Assembly: GCA_030532135.1 (NCBI GenBank)
Contig: JAUNLT010000006.1
Location: forward strand, 25,228 to 89,227
Source: Lagierella massiliensis
GTDB taxonomy: Bacteria; Bacillota; Clostridia; Tissierellales; Peptoniphilaceae
DNA length: 64,000 nucleotides
Direction of reading: 5' to 3'
Part shown: positions 29,000 to 38,891 of the stretch, piece after piece
Position numbering within the stretch: position 1 is the first letter of the stretch
How the letters are laid out: every line of letters starts with the position of its first letter
Position numbers and translations under genes: made by a program
The notes under the pieces: model-generated
The model's database searches: none
The model's input: only the letters and a program-made list of their open reading frames with translations
What the model was told of the DNA's origin: nothing

Positions 29000-29245
29000 A
29001 TGGATTTAGGTGTAATAATTGTTTCTGTAATACTGTTTATGGTATTTTTCTGGATTTTAGGATTTTCTATTAAAGTTGCTAGAAAGCTAATATTAAACAG
29101 TATTTCAGGATTACTACTACTTGTGGTGTTTAACATCATAGGGGGTATTTTTGGAATAACTTTAAAAATAACTTTTATTAATGCACTAATTTCTGGAATA
29201 TTTGGCATTCCGGGTATAGTTGTGTTATTATTGTTAAAGTCTTAA
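29000..29245 (+). CDS. Pro-sigma-K processing inhibitor BofA-family protein
   Basis: An 81-residue membrane protein with two or three hydrophobic segments and the BofA-like second half (LILNSISGLLLL, NIIGGIFGITLKITFINALISG is split here as NIIGGIFGI and INALISGIFGIPGI). In spore formers BofA holds the SpoIVFB protease inactive; relatives also occur in non-sporulating clostridia with unknown role. No sporulation gene is nearby. The ribosome site is weak. Confidence 0.7.
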   Translation: MDLGVIIVSVILFMVFFWILGFSIKVARKLILNSISGLLLLVVFNIIGGIFGITLKITFINALISGIFGIPGIVVLLLLKS

Positions 29246-29267
29246 GTATTAAATTTAGGAGGTAATT

Positions 29268-29909
29268 ATGACAGATTTTAATATTGAAGCCCAAATTAGA
29301 AAGGGTACTGGGAAAAATAAAGTAGATAAGATTAGAGTTGAGAAAAAAGTTCCAGGAGTAATTTATCAAAGGGGAAAGGACAATATAAACCTTGAAGTAT
29401 TAGAACAAGATTTAAATAAGTTATATCTTGAAGCAGGTACTTCAAATCTTGTAACTTTAAATATTGAAGGAGAAGCTAGAAAAGCATTGATTAAAGACAT
29501 TCAAAAACATCCGTTTAAAAATCAATATATTCACGTTGATTTTGTTGGAGTTGATATGTCTGAGAAGATGAGAGTTACAATACCTGTAGTTCTTGAAAAT
29601 AGAGATAATATCCATGTACAACCTTCAGTTCTAATGCAAATATTAAATGAGATAGAAGTTGAATGTCTTCCAGCAGATATACCTTCAGAAGCAGTAGTGG
29701 ACGTTCAAAACATGGAAATAGGAGATACAGTATCTGTTAAAGACTTAGATATCTTCAATAATGATAAGGTTGAAATTTTCATCGATGGAGAAGAAACAGT
29801 TGCAACATTAGCTGAGCCTAGAGAAGAAACTATAGAAGAAGACGAAGAAGTTATGGATGCAGCTGATGTTCCTACAGTTGACGAAACTGAGGAAGATTTT
29901 GAAGAATAA
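29268..29909 (+). CDS. rplY: 50S ribosomal protein L25/general stress protein Ctc
   Basis: The long Ctc form of L25 (213 residues): an N-terminal 5S rRNA-binding domain (about 1-95; RKGTGKNKVDKIR, VPGVIYQRG) and a C-terminal TL5-like beta domain ending in an acidic tail. TAGGAGGTAATT precedes the ATG. It lies directly before the L10/L12 unit, which has its own promoter. Confidence 0.93.
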   Translation: MTDFNIEAQIRKGTGKNKVDKIRVEKKVPGVIYQRGKDNINLEVLEQDLNKLYLEAGTSNLVTLNIEGEARKALIKDIQKHPFKNQYIHVDFVGVDMSEKMRVTIPVVLENRDNIHVQPSVLMQILNEIEVECLPADIPSEAVVDVQNMEIGDTVSVKDLDIFNNDKVEIFIDGEETVATLAEPREETIEEDEEVMDAADVPTVDETEEDFEE

Positions 29910-29913
29910 AAGC

Positions 29914-29942
29914 TTGACAGATTTGTTTTAATCTGTCATAAT
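29914..29942 (+). promoter_or_regulatory. Promoter of rplJ-rplL with internal dyad
   Basis: TTGACA at 29914-29919 and CATAAT at 29937-29942 with a 17-base spacer. A dyad GACAGATT (29916-29923) / AATCTGTC (29930-29937) overlaps the whole promoter. A similar dyad is in the saoT promoter (46062-46080). Confidence 0.75.
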
Positions 29943-29949
29943 GTACAAG

Positions 29950-30090
29950 GTAATTAAATACTACCAAAGACAGTAGGTGCACAAAAGCTTAATTTCCTAC
30001 CGAGGTGGACAAGATTAGATTATGGATCTTTCTGCCTATTTGGTGGAAAGATTTTTTGTGTTAAATTAACTTTGGTAGAGTTAAATGGTA
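29950..30090 (+). promoter_or_regulatory. L10 leader (ribosomal protein autoregulatory element)
   Basis: The 150-base leader of rplJ has the expected layout of the Firmicutes L10 leader: TACCAAAGACAGTAGGTGC with the paired CTACCGAGGTGGAC region downstream, a stem around GAAAGATTTTTTGTG, and a closing stem pairing the early ACTACCAAAG with CTTTGGTAG at about 30070-30078. L10(L12)4 binds it to control its own synthesis. A T run after the AGATC/GGATCTTTC stem could act as an attenuator. Confidence 0.8.
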
Positions 30091-30105
30091 GCGGAGGTGA
30101 ATTTT

Positions 30106-30636
30106 TTGAAAGATCATGTATTACAACAAAAAGAATCAGTTGTAGCTGAGATTACTCAAAATATTGAAGCTTCTAAATCAATAGTATTAGTTGATTATAG
30201 AGGATTGAATGTAGAAGAGTTAACAGATCTTAGAAACAGATTTAGAAAAGAAAATGTAGTTTACAAAGTCTATAAGAATACAATGATGAACATTGCATTT
30301 AAAAATCTAGGCGAAGAGTCAATCCTAGAACATTTAAATGGACCTAATGCAATTGCATTTAGTATGGAAGATGCAACTGCGGCAGCAAGAATTGCTAATG
30401 ATTTTGCTAAAGATCATGAAAAATTAGAGATTAAAGCAGGTTATATTGATAAAGAATTCTTGGATGTGGAAGGCGTTAAAGAATTAGCTTCTATTCCATC
30501 AAGAGAAGTTCTTATTGCTAAATTACTTGGTAGCTTCAAGGCTCCAGTTTCAAACTTTGTATACTTAGTAGATGCAATAGCAAAGAAAAAAGAAGAAGGA
30601 TCAGAAGAAACAGCAGAAGAAGTTACTGCAGAATAA
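30106..30636 (+). CDS. rplJ: 50S ribosomal protein L10
   Basis: L10 anchors the L7/L12 stalk. The frame runs 176 residues from TTG at 30106, which has GGAGGTGA 5 bases upstream; an ATG at 30085 would place the ribosome site inside the gene. VLVDYRGLNVEELTDLR and YKVYKNTMMNIAF are the rRNA-binding blocks, and the C-terminal helix binds L12. It is followed by rplL. Confidence 0.95.
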   Translation: MKDHVLQQKESVVAEITQNIEASKSIVLVDYRGLNVEELTDLRNRFRKENVVYKVYKNTMMNIAFKNLGEESILEHLNGPNAIAFSMEDATAAARIANDFAKDHEKLEIKAGYIDKEFLDVEGVKELASIPSREVLIAKLLGSFKAPVSNFVYLVDAIAKKKEEGSEETAEEVTAE

Positions 30637-30661
30637 ATTAATATTATATCGGAGGTAAGAA

Positions 30662-31039
30662 ATGAATACTGAACAAATTTTAGAAGCAATTGAGAACATG
30701 TCAGTTCTTGAATTAAATGAATTAGTTAAAGCAGCAGAAGAAAAATTCGGAGTATCAGCTTCAGCACCAGTAGTTATGGGTGGAGCAGCAGTTGCTGGTG
30801 GAGATGCAGCAGGTGCAGCAGAAGAAAAATCTGAATTTGACGTAGTTCTTGAATCAGCTGGTGGAGAAAAAATCAAGGTTATAAAAGTAGTTAAAGACAT
30901 TACAGGTCTTGGACTAAAAGACGCTAAGGCATTAGTTGACGGTGCTCCTAAGACAATCAAGGAAGGCGTAGCTAAAGACGAAGCTGAAGAAATGAAGTCA
31001 AAATTAGAAGAAGTTGGAGCTACTATCGAACTTAAGTAA
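30662..31039 (+). CDS. rplL: 50S ribosomal protein L7/L12
   Basis: The stalk protein that recruits translation factors, 125 residues: an N-terminal dimerisation helix region ([20 protein letters not shown]), an Ala/Gly-rich hinge (about 36-55), and the conserved C-terminal domain with [25 protein letters not shown] precedes the ATG. Confidence 0.96.
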   Translation: MNTEQILEAIENMSVLELNELVKAAEEKFGVSASAPVVMGGAAVAGGDAAGAAEEKSEFDVVLESAGGEKIKVIKVVKDITGLGLKDAKALVDGAPKTIKEGVAKDEAEEMKSKLEEVGATIELK

Positions 31040-31055
31040 TAATTACCAAGAATTA

Positions 31056-31083
31056 GGTGCCTGGGTTTCAGGTGCCTTTTTTT
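31056..31083 (+). terminator. Intrinsic terminator after rplL
   Basis: GGTGCCTG and CAGGTGCC pair over 8 bases (two G-U) around a GGTTT loop and are followed by T7. Confidence 0.85.
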
Positions 31084-31185
31084 ATTTACTAAATAGGAAT
31101 ATTTAGTATTTGATGTTATTTTTACTTTGACAATTCATGATTTTATAAGCTTGTGTTACAATTATAGTTTAGAGAGGATAGGATT

Positions 31186-34100
31186 ATGGATAATAAATTT
31201 ACTCATCTACACCTACATACAGGATATAGTTTACTTGATGGATTTAGTCCGATTCCTAAGCTTTTAGATCAAGCAAAGAAATTAGGAATGGAAAGTATTG
31301 CAATTACAGATCATGGCTGTATGTTTGGAGTTGTTGAATTTTATAAGGAAGCGATAAAAAGAAATATTAAACCAATATTAGGTTGTGAAATATATACAGT
31401 CAATAAGAACTACATGAACAAAACTCCTCAAAATAAGGAATACAATCATTTAGTCCTATTGGCTGAAAATGAAATAGGATATAAAAATTTAATGAAGATA
31501 GTTTCTCTTGGATATTTGAATGGTTTTTATTATAAGCCAAGAGTTGATAAGGACGTCCTTAGAAAATATAGTGAAGGTATAATTGCATTATCAGCATGCT
31601 TAAAAGGTGAAGTATCTGAAAATTTAATTAATAATAACTATCAAGGTGCTGTAAAGTCAGCTATGGAACTAAAGGAGATATTTGGTAAAGACAATTTTTT
31701 TCTAGAAGTTCAAAACCATGGTATGAAAGAAGATGAAATAGTTATTAGGGATATGCCCAAACTTTCTAAAGAACTGGATATACCTATTTGCTGTACAAAT
31801 GATGTACATTATATAAAAAAAGAAGATTGGAAAAATCACAAAGTTTTACTATATGTACAAATGGGAAAGACTATGGAAGAAGATACTAATGATAGGGAAA
31901 TGTACTATTCTCCAGGAGAGTTTCATCTTCGCTCGGCTGAGGAGATGAAAGAACTCTTTCCAAATAATCCAGAATATCTTGAAAATACTTTAAAAATTGC
32001 AGAAAGATGTAATGTAAGCTTAGATTTTGATCATTTACATTTGCCGTATTTTGAAGTGCCAGAGGGCTTTACGAATACCGAGTACTTAAAAAGTTTAACA
32101 TGGACAGGAGCTAAAAACAGGTATGAAAATATAACAGATGAGATAATTAAAAGAATTGAGTTTGAGCTTAATACTATTGAAAAAATGGGATATGTGGATT
32201 ATTTTTTAATTGTTTCAGACTTTATTAGATTTGCTAAGAGTAAGGGAATTCCTGTAGGACCAGGTAGAGGTTCTGCAGCAGGATCTATTGTAAGTTTTGT
32301 TCTTGGAATAACTGATATAGAACCCCTACAATACAATCTGCTATTTGAAAGATTTTTAAACCCTGAAAGAGTATCCATGCCGGATATTGATATAGATTTT
32401 TGCTACGAGAGAAGAGAAGAAGTTATAGACTATGTGGTTGAAAAATATGGGTCAAATAAAGTTGCACAAATAGTTACTTTTGGAACCATGGGAGCTAGGG
32501 GTTGCATACGCGATGTGGGTCGAGTTATGGGACTTGATTACAACTTAGTCGATATGGTAGCAAAAAATGTACCTAATGAATTAAATATAACCATTGAGTC
32601 AGCACTGGAGACAAGCGAAGAATTTAGAAAGTTATACGTTGATTCACCGGAAATAAAAAAACTTATTGATGTGGCTAATGATCTAGAAGGAATGCCTAGA
32701 CATACGTCTACTCATGCTGCTGGTGTAGTTATATCTAAAGATCCTATAGTAGAATATGTGCCTTTAGCAAAGAACAAAGACGCCATTATAACACAATTTA
32801 ATATGACCGAGCTTGAAGAATTGGGTTTACTTAAAATGGATTTTTTAGGGCTTAGGACACTAACTGTTATAGATGATACTATAAAGTTAATCAAGAAGAA
32901 TAGAAATATTGATATTGATATAAATTCTATAGATGTAAACGATCCTAAAGTATTGAAATTATTTTCAAAAGCTGAAACACTAGGGGTCTTTCAATTTGAA
33001 TCTGATGGGATGAGAAACTTTTTAAGTGAATTAAAACCTAGCAAATTCGATGATTTAATCGCAGCAAATTCACTTTTTAGACCAGGTCCTATGAATGAGA
33101 TACCTAATTATATTCAAAACAAAAACAATCCTTCAAATATAAAATATTTGCATCCCCTATTACAACCTATATTAAATGTAACTTATGGTACTATTGTATA
33201 TCAAGAGCAAGTTATGGAAATTGTACAAAAACTTGCTGGATATTCATTGGGGGCTGCTGATAATTTAAGAAGGGCCATGGGTAAAAAGAAAATGGCTGTC
33301 ATGGAGGAAGAAAGAAAAAAGTTTATTTACGGTGATACTGACAAACTGGGTAATATTATAATAGACGGTGCATTAAGACGTGGTGTTGATGAAGTTACAG
33401 CAAACAAAATTTACGATTTAATGATTGACTTTGCTAAATATGCGTTTAACAAGTCCCACTCTGCTGCGTACTCATTGGTGGCAATGAGAACAGCATGGTT
33501 AAAATATTATTACCCAGTGGAGTTTATGGCAGCACTATTATCTTCTATCATGGGTGATAGCAAAAAAGTTTCCCAGTATATTCAAGAGTGCAAGAGGCTC
33601 AAAATTGAAATTTTACCACCGGATGTATCTTATAGTTTTAAGAAGTTTTCTGTAGAAGATAATAAGATAAGGTTTGGTTTGTCAGCTATAAAAAACGTAG
33701 GCTCAACTTTAATAGACACTATAGTAGAGACTAGAGAAGAAGGTGGAAATTTTAAAACTTTTAGAAATTTCATTGAGAGGATTGCCTCCAAAAATCCAAC
33801 TGTATTAAATAAGAGGGCAATAGAATCTCTTATTAAAGCAGGAGCTTTCACATCAATTTCTCAAAACAGGAACTCACTTATGGTGGAATGTTTTATGATA
33901 ATAGATTCGGTACTTAAGAACAGGCGTACAAATGTACCGGGACAGTCTAGTCTTTTTGATAATTCAAACTCTGATAGTATAAGTGAAAATAATACTTACA
34001 ATGTAGATGAATATCCAAAAAAAGAACTTTTAAGTATGGAAAAAGAAGTTCTAGGAATTTATATTTCAGATCATCCATTAAAAGAGTATGAGGACTTTAT

Positions 34101-34704
34101 ATTGGATACACAAAAATTTTCAAGTTTAAATTTTACCTCAGATAGTTCGTCATCAGAATTAGATTGGGATAATAAAATTGTACATGTTTCAGGTATGCTT
34201 ACAGAAGTAACTAAACGCTATACAAGAAAAAGTCATTCAGCTATGGCAACGGGAGTGCTTGAAGATTTATACGGAACAATTCCTATTGTTATTTTTCCCC
34301 AATACTATTCTCAGTTTAGAAAATATATTCAAGATGATAACTTCGTTTATATAACGGGGAAAGTAAGTATTAACGAAAATGGTGATGGCAATATAGCTGT
34401 TGAAAATATAGAATTGCTAGAAGAAAAGTATGAGCAGTATCAAAGAGCTAAAGGATTACAGAGAGTGTCTAAAAATGACAGAATTCTTGAACTTACTTTT
34501 GATATAGGTAATGAAAAAGATTTAGTTAATCAAGTTAAAAATATTTTAAAAAATGCAGATGGAAATTCAAAAGTAAAATTGTATTTTAAAAGAAATAATA
34601 AAGAATTTATTTTTAATGATGAGTATAATGTGGATTTAAATGATAATAAAACTCTTGATGAGTTGAAGTCCATATTGGGAAATAAGAATATTAAGATTAT
34701 GTAG
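31186..34704 (+). CDS. dnaE: DNA polymerase III subunit alpha (DnaE)
   Basis: A C-family replicative polymerase of 1172 residues. Order: PHP domain (FTHLHLHTGYSLLDG; about 1-280), palm with GPGRGSAAGSIVSFV and the catalytic PDIDIDF pair (about 355-410), fingers (FQFESDGMRNFL; FRPGPMNEIPNYI), helix-hairpin-helix region, and an OB fold near 990-1080. No exonuclease insertion is seen, so it is DnaE and not PolC. It opens a run with pfkA and pyk, a common clostridial gene order. Confidence 0.95.
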   Translation: MDNKFTHLHLHTGYSLLDGFSPIPKLLDQAKKLGMESIAITDHGCMFGVVEFYKEAIKRNIKPILGCEIYTVNKNYMNKTPQNKEYNHLVLLAENEIGYKNLMKIVSLGYLNGFYYKPRVDKDVLRKYSEGIIALSACLKGEVSENLINNNYQGAVKSAMELKEIFGKDNFFLEVQNHGMKEDEIVIRDMPKLSKELDIPICCTNDVHYIKKEDWKNHKVLLYVQMGKTMEEDTNDREMYYSPGEFHLRSAEEMKELFPNNPEYLENTLKIAERCNVSLDFDHLHLPYFEVPEGFTNTEYLKSLTWTGAKNRYENITDEIIKRIEFELNTIEKMGYVDYFLIVSDFIRFAKSKGIPVGPGRGSAAGSIVSFVLGITDIEPLQYNLLFERFLNPERVSMPDIDIDFCYERREEVIDYVVEKYGSNKVAQIVTFGTMGARGCIRDVGRVMGLDYNLVDMVAKNVPNELNITIESALETSEEFRKLYVDSPEIKKLIDVANDLEGMPRHTSTHAAGVVISKDPIVEYVPLAKNKDAIITQFNMTELEELGLLKMDFLGLRTLTVIDDTIKLIKKNRNIDIDINSIDVNDPKVLKLFSKAETLGVFQFESDGMRNFLSELKPSKFDDLIAANSLFRPGPMNEIPNYIQNKNNPSNIKYLHPLLQPILNVTYGTIVYQEQVMEIVQKLAGYSLGAADNLRRAMGKKKMAVMEEERKKFIYGDTDKLGNIIIDGALRRGVDEVTANKIYDLMIDFAKYAFNKSHSAAYSLVAMRTAWLKYYYPVEFMAALLSSIMGDSKKVSQYIQECKRLKIEILPPDVSYSFKKFSVEDNKIRFGLSAIKNVGSTLIDTIVETREEGGNFKTFRNFIERIASKNPTVLNKRAIESLIKAGAFTSISQNRNSLMVECFMIIDSVLKNRRTNVPGQSSLFDNSNSDSISENNTYNVDEYPKKELLSMEKEVLGIYISDHPLKEYEDFILDTQKFSSLNFTSDSSSSELDWDNKIVHVSGMLTEVTKRYTRKSHSAMATGVLEDLYGTIPIVIFPQYYSQFRKYIQDDNFVYITGKVSINENGDGNIAVENIELLEEKYEQYQRAKGLQRVSKNDRILELTFDIGNEKDLVNQVKNILKNADGNSKVKLYFKRNNKEFIFNDEYNVDLNDNKTLDELKSILGNKNIKIM

Positions 34705-34712
34705 AGGTGCAT

Positions 34713-35672
34713 ATGAAGACAATTGCCGTTTTGACAAGTGGAGGGGATGCCCCTGGAATGAACGCAGCTATAAGAGCCATTGCAAGAACTTCTATCTTTA
34801 ATGGTTTGCGTGTAATGGGAATTAGGTTTGGTTATGATGGTCTTATTAATGGAGATATTTATGAGATGAATGTATCTTCTGTGGCGGATATAATTCAAAG
34901 AGGTGGAACCATTTTAGGATCTGCAAGATCAGATGATTTTAAGACGGAAAAAGGACAAAAACAAGCTGTTCAAATAATTAAAGATTTTGGTATTGATGGA
35001 TTAATTGTGCTTGGAGGAGATGGAACTTTTAAGGGAACAAATGTACTTAATAAAATGGGAGTTAAAACAATAGGTATTCCATGCACAATAGATAATGATA
35101 TGGGATATACAGATTCTACTATAGGATTTTACACTGCTGTGAATACGGTTGTTGAAGCAGTGGGTAAGCTAAGAGATACTTCTTCCTCCCACGGCAGAGC
35201 AAATATAGTTGAGGTTATGGGTAGAAGTTGTGGAGATTTAGCGCTGTATTCGGGAGTTGCTAGTGGAGCTGAGAGTATTGTAATACCAGAAAAACCTCTG
35301 GATCTAGAGTCAATTATGAACAAGATTAAAAGAGGACGAAAAAGAGGGAAATTACACCACATTATAGTAATGGCTGAAGGTGTAGGAAGACCGTATGTAT
35401 TAAAAGAAAAAATTGAAGAGATAACAGGAGTAGACACCAAAGTTACAATTTTGGGACATGTGCAAAGAGGAGGATCTCCTAGTCCACATGACAGATTACT
35501 TGGAAGTGAAATGGGAAGTAAAGCTGTTAAATTATTAATTGATGGACAATCGGGCCTTGCTATGGCGGACAAAGGGGGAAAAATTGTAAGCGTACCTCTA
35601 GAACAAGCTATTCAAAGCCCACATATACTGAATGAAGAACTTTACGATATGGCGGAAGAAATTTCCATCTAA
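34713..35672 (+). CDS. pfkA: ATP-dependent 6-phosphofructokinase
   Basis: Phosphorylates fructose 6-phosphate in glycolysis. The 319-residue protein has GGDAPGMNAAIRA (ATP site), GGDGTFKG, the catalytic GIPCTIDNDMGYTD with the proton-abstracting Asp, and EVMGRSCGDLALYSG. ATG at 34713 is chosen over GTG at 34707 because AGAGG ends 5 bases before it. It follows dnaE and precedes pyk. Confidence 0.95.
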   Translation: MKTIAVLTSGGDAPGMNAAIRAIARTSIFNGLRVMGIRFGYDGLINGDIYEMNVSSVADIIQRGGTILGSARSDDFKTEKGQKQAVQIIKDFGIDGLIVLGGDGTFKGTNVLNKMGVKTIGIPCTIDNDMGYTDSTIGFYTAVNTVVEAVGKLRDTSSSHGRANIVEVMGRSCGDLALYSGVASGAESIVIPEKPLDLESIMNKIKRGRKRGKLHHIIVMAEGVGRPYVLKEKIEEITGVDTKVTILGHVQRGGSPSPHDRLLGSEMGSKAVKLLIDGQSGLAMADKGGKIVSVPLEQAIQSPHILNEELYDMAEEISI

Positions 35673-35686
35673 GCTTAGGAGGACTT

Positions 35687-37441
35687 ATGAAGAAGACAAA
35701 AATAGTATGTACGATAGGACCGGCTTCAGAAGATTTAGAGACATTAAAACAACTTATGCAGTTAGGAATGAACGTATGTAGGCTAAACTTTTCTCATGGC
35801 AATCATGAGGAACATTTACTAAGAATTGAAAATATTAAAAAAGCAAGAGAAGAACTGGATTTGCCAGTAGCCATAATGCTTGATACTAAAGGTCCAGAGA
35901 TAAGACTTGGAGATTTTTCTGTAGAACAAATTCAACTTTCCATAGGTGATACTTTTACTCTAACAACGAGAGAAGTTTTAGGTGATCAAAGTCAAGTGTC
36001 GGTTTCATATAAAGATTTACCTAAAGATGTTCACATTGGGGGACATATATTAGTAGATGACGGTCTTGTAGACTTAAAGATAGTAGATGTTACAGAAACA
36101 GATATTGTAACTGAAGTTCTAAATTACGGTATTTTAAAGAGTAGAAAGGGAGTCAATGTTCCCGGCTCAAAGATAAACTTGCCTTCTATAACAGATAAAG
36201 ACTATGATGATTTATTATTTGGTATAGAGAATGGAATTGACTTTGTGGCAGCAAGCTTTATTAGAAAAGCTGATGATGTTATAAATATAAGAAAAATTTT
36301 AGAAAAGAATGGTGGAAATGAAGTTCAAATTATTTCTAAAATAGAGTCTCAAGAAGGCGTTGACAATTTAGACGAGATTATGGAAGCAACAGACGGAATT
36401 ATGGTTGCAAGGGGAGATTTGGGAGTTGAAATTAGGACGGAAATCATGCCTCTTGTTCAGAAAAAAATTATAAGAAAGGCGAATATTTCTGGTAAGCCTG
36501 TAATTACTGCAACTCAAATGCTAGATTCTATGATAAGAAATCCAAGGCCTACAAGAGCCGAAGTAACAGACGTTGCAAATGCAATAATTGATGGGTCAGA
36601 CGCTATTATGCTTTCCGGAGAAACAGCAGCTGGTTCTTATCCTGTGGAGGCAGTTAGGGTAATGAGTGAGATTGCAATGTCTACAGAAATTTCTAAAGAT
36701 TTTAAAGACAGTAACAAAGTAAGATCCACTTGGACAGATGGTCTTACTACAAGTTCAATTAGTAGGTCTACAAAGGGATTATCAGAAGAGTTAAAAGCTT
36801 CTGCAATATTGACAGCAACAACTACAGGGTCAACTTCTAGAGCCGTTTCTAGACTAAGACCAAATACTATGATAATAGCAGCCACATATGATAGATCAGT
36901 TATGAGGAAACTTGCTTTGTCATGGGGAGTATATCCTGTAATATCGGATATTTGTACTAGTACAGATGAAGTTATAGATAGATCTATAAAAGCAGCGTTG
37001 GATAAAAAACTACTAAAAGAAGGAGATTTAATAGTTATCACGGCAGGGGTTCCTGCAGGTATTGGCGGTACAACAAACTTAATAAAAGTTCATACAATTG
37101 GTGAGGTAATAGTTAAAGGACAAGGAATTGGAAAAGAATCTGTAATTGGACTTGTAAAAAAGGGTAATAATGCAGAAGAACTTATAAATAAATTTAAAGA
37201 TGGAGATATATTAGTAACAAGTTCAATAGATAAGGAATTAGTAAGTTTTTTTGAAAGAGCTGGGGCTGTAGTCGTTGAAGAAGGAGGACTTACATCTCAT
37301 GGTGCTATTTTAGCTCTTCACTTTAAAAAGCCGACAGTTGTAGGTGCAAATAAGGTTATGGAGTTATTAGAAGACAATATGATAATAACTGTAGATTCAC
37401 AATCGGGAGCAGTATATAAAGGATCTGCAAGAGTACTTTAG
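35687..37441 (+). CDS. pyk: Pyruvate kinase with C-terminal PEP-utiliser domain
   Basis: Makes pyruvate and ATP from phosphoenolpyruvate. The 584 residues are longer than the 470-residue core. Residues 1-475 are canonical (MLDTKGPEIRLG, ISKIESQEGVDN, MVARGDLGVEI, ITATQMLDSMIRNPRPTRAE). Residues about 500-584 form the PEP-synthase mobile-like domain with GGLTSHGAILAL, known from Bacillus pyruvate kinases. TTAGGAGG precedes the start. Confidence 0.95.
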   Translation: MKKTKIVCTIGPASEDLETLKQLMQLGMNVCRLNFSHGNHEEHLLRIENIKKAREELDLPVAIMLDTKGPEIRLGDFSVEQIQLSIGDTFTLTTREVLGDQSQVSVSYKDLPKDVHIGGHILVDDGLVDLKIVDVTETDIVTEVLNYGILKSRKGVNVPGSKINLPSITDKDYDDLLFGIENGIDFVAASFIRKADDVINIRKILEKNGGNEVQIISKIESQEGVDNLDEIMEATDGIMVARGDLGVEIRTEIMPLVQKKIIRKANISGKPVITATQMLDSMIRNPRPTRAEVTDVANAIIDGSDAIMLSGETAAGSYPVEAVRVMSEIAMSTEISKDFKDSNKVRSTWTDGLTTSSISRSTKGLSEELKASAILTATTTGSTSRAVSRLRPNTMIIAATYDRSVMRKLALSWGVYPVISDICTSTDEVIDRSIKAALDKKLLKEGDLIVITAGVPAGIGGTTNLIKVHTIGEVIVKGQGIGKESVIGLVKKGNNAEELINKFKDGDILVTSSIDKELVSFFERAGAVVVEEGGLTSHGAILALHFKKPTVVGANKVMELLEDNMIITVDSQSGAVYKGSARVL

Positions 37442-37450
37442 GAGGTAATA

Positions 37451-37894
37451 ATGAGAATAGCAATGGGTTCTGACCATGGTGGAGCAGAATTAAAAATGGA
37501 ATTGATAAAATATGTAGAAGAAATGGGTCATGAAGTAACTGACTTTGGTGTTGAATTAGGAGAAAAGGGAGATTATCCCGAATATGGAATCAAAGTTGCA
37601 GAAGAAGTTTCTAAAGGAAATTTTGAATGTGGAATAATTCTTTGTGGAACAGGAATCGGTATTTCAATAGCTGCTAATAAAGTAAAAGGTATAAGGTGTG
37701 CAGTTACTAACGAAGTTTTTTCTGCAAAGATGTCTAAAGTTCATAACAATGCCAATGTAATAGCTCTAGGAGGAAGAGTTGTAGGACCTGAAGTTGCAAA
37801 GATGATAGTGTCTGTGTACTTAAATTCAGAATATGAAGGTGGTAGACACGATAATCGTATAAAAATGATTACAGATTACGAAAATAAAAAATAG
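37451..37894 (+). CDS. rpiB: Ribose 5-phosphate isomerase B
   Basis: Interconverts ribulose and ribose 5-phosphate. The 147-residue RpiB/LacA-family protein has MGSDHGGAELK, the active-site Cys in CGIILCGTGIGISIAANK and the C-terminal GGRHDNRIKMI. It is 9 bases after pyk behind TTAGGAGG, within the sugar metabolism run. Confidence 0.92.
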   Translation: MRIAMGSDHGGAELKMELIKYVEEMGHEVTDFGVELGEKGDYPEYGIKVAEEVSKGNFECGIILCGTGIGISIAANKVKGIRCAVTNEVFSAKMSKVHNNANVIALGGRVVGPEVAKMIVSVYLNSEYEGGRHDNRIKMITDYENKK

Positions 37895-37915
37895 GTAATA
37901 ATTAGAGGAGGAATT

Positions 37916-38842
37916 ATGGTAAAAGGAATTATATTTGATATGGATGGAGTTTTGATAAATAGTGAAATTTATTATTTTAACTCACTTATCGAATTAATTG
38001 AATCGGATGGAAATAAAGTGGATAGAGAAAGCTTTAAACAAATTGTAGGACTTTCTGGTAATGAGTCAAAAAAAGTCATTTCAAGGTATTATAACCATGA
38101 TTTTGATCATAAGGACTTCATGTTAAGGTTCAGAAAAAACTACATGGGTGATAATATCTACTATGGTGATATATTATTTCCATATGTTTCTAAAACCTTA
38201 AAAAACTTAAAAGAAAAAGGATACAAACTTGGACTTGCCTCCTCCTCTTCAATGAGAACTATTAATCAAGCAGTAACCCAGTGTAATATTAAAGAGTATT
38301 TTGATTTTATAATAGGTGGAGACAAGGTTGAAAATCCAAAACCTGATAGTGAAATTTATCTTAAAGCCATAGATGGATTAGGTCTTAAAAGCGAAGATTG
38401 CGTTGCAGTGGAAGATTCATTTGTGGGGATAAAAGCTGCAAAAAATGCTGGACTTTACACCATAGCAAGAAGAGATAATGACTTTTCTATAAATCAAACG
38501 GGAGCTGACATTATCCTTGAAGACATGAATTTATTTAACACTATAATTGAGATTTTATCTAATAATAAAACTAGTTATAAGTACAGTTTAATGGAATATG
38601 GAACAAAATTATATCTTAAAGCACATATTCTAAGTAAAAAAGTTCGAAATTTAAATTTGAATTCAAAAAAACCATTTAGACTTGCACTAGAAGATAAGGA
38701 TAACTTAGTGGGTTATTTAGAAAAAAATTTAAATTCTAAAAAAGACTGTGGAAAAGTTTTTTTAAATCCTAAATATGAAAATATGGGTGTAAAAGAGGAA
38801 CTTGAAGATAGTTTAAGACGGATTAATGAATTTTATTTATAA
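37916..38842 (+). CDS. HAD-superfamily phosphatase with C-terminal extension
   Basis: A beta-phosphoglucomutase-like HAD protein. DMDGVLINSE holds the nucleophile and acid Asp, ASSSS is motif II, and KPDSEIYLKA plus AVEDSFVGIKAA are motifs III and IV. The HAD part ends near residue 215. About 90 extra residues follow (YGTKLYLKAHILSKKVR; KVFLNPKYENMGV) that I do not recognise; they may decide substrate or partner. The substrate cannot be named. Confidence 0.82.
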   Translation: MVKGIIFDMDGVLINSEIYYFNSLIELIESDGNKVDRESFKQIVGLSGNESKKVISRYYNHDFDHKDFMLRFRKNYMGDNIYYGDILFPYVSKTLKNLKEKGYKLGLASSSSMRTINQAVTQCNIKEYFDFIIGGDKVENPKPDSEIYLKAIDGLGLKSEDCVAVEDSFVGIKAAKNAGLYTIARRDNDFSINQTGADIILEDMNLFNTIIEILSNNKTSYKYSLMEYGTKLYLKAHILSKKVRNLNLNSKKPFRLALEDKDNLVGYLEKNLNSKKDCGKVFLNPKYENMGVKEELEDSLRRINEFYL

Positions 38843-38891
38843 TTCAGGTGTTTAAACTGTTAAAATTTGATATACTAAAGATGAGGTAATT

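Noticed and set aside
28804-29208. Minus-strand 134-codon ORF
   Set aside because: It is antisense to the acidic tail of the peptidase and to the BofA-like gene; its His/Tyr-rich composition is a shadow of GAT/AAT codons.
35129-35572. Minus-strand 147-codon ORF
   Set aside because: Antisense shadow of pfkA without recognisable protein features.
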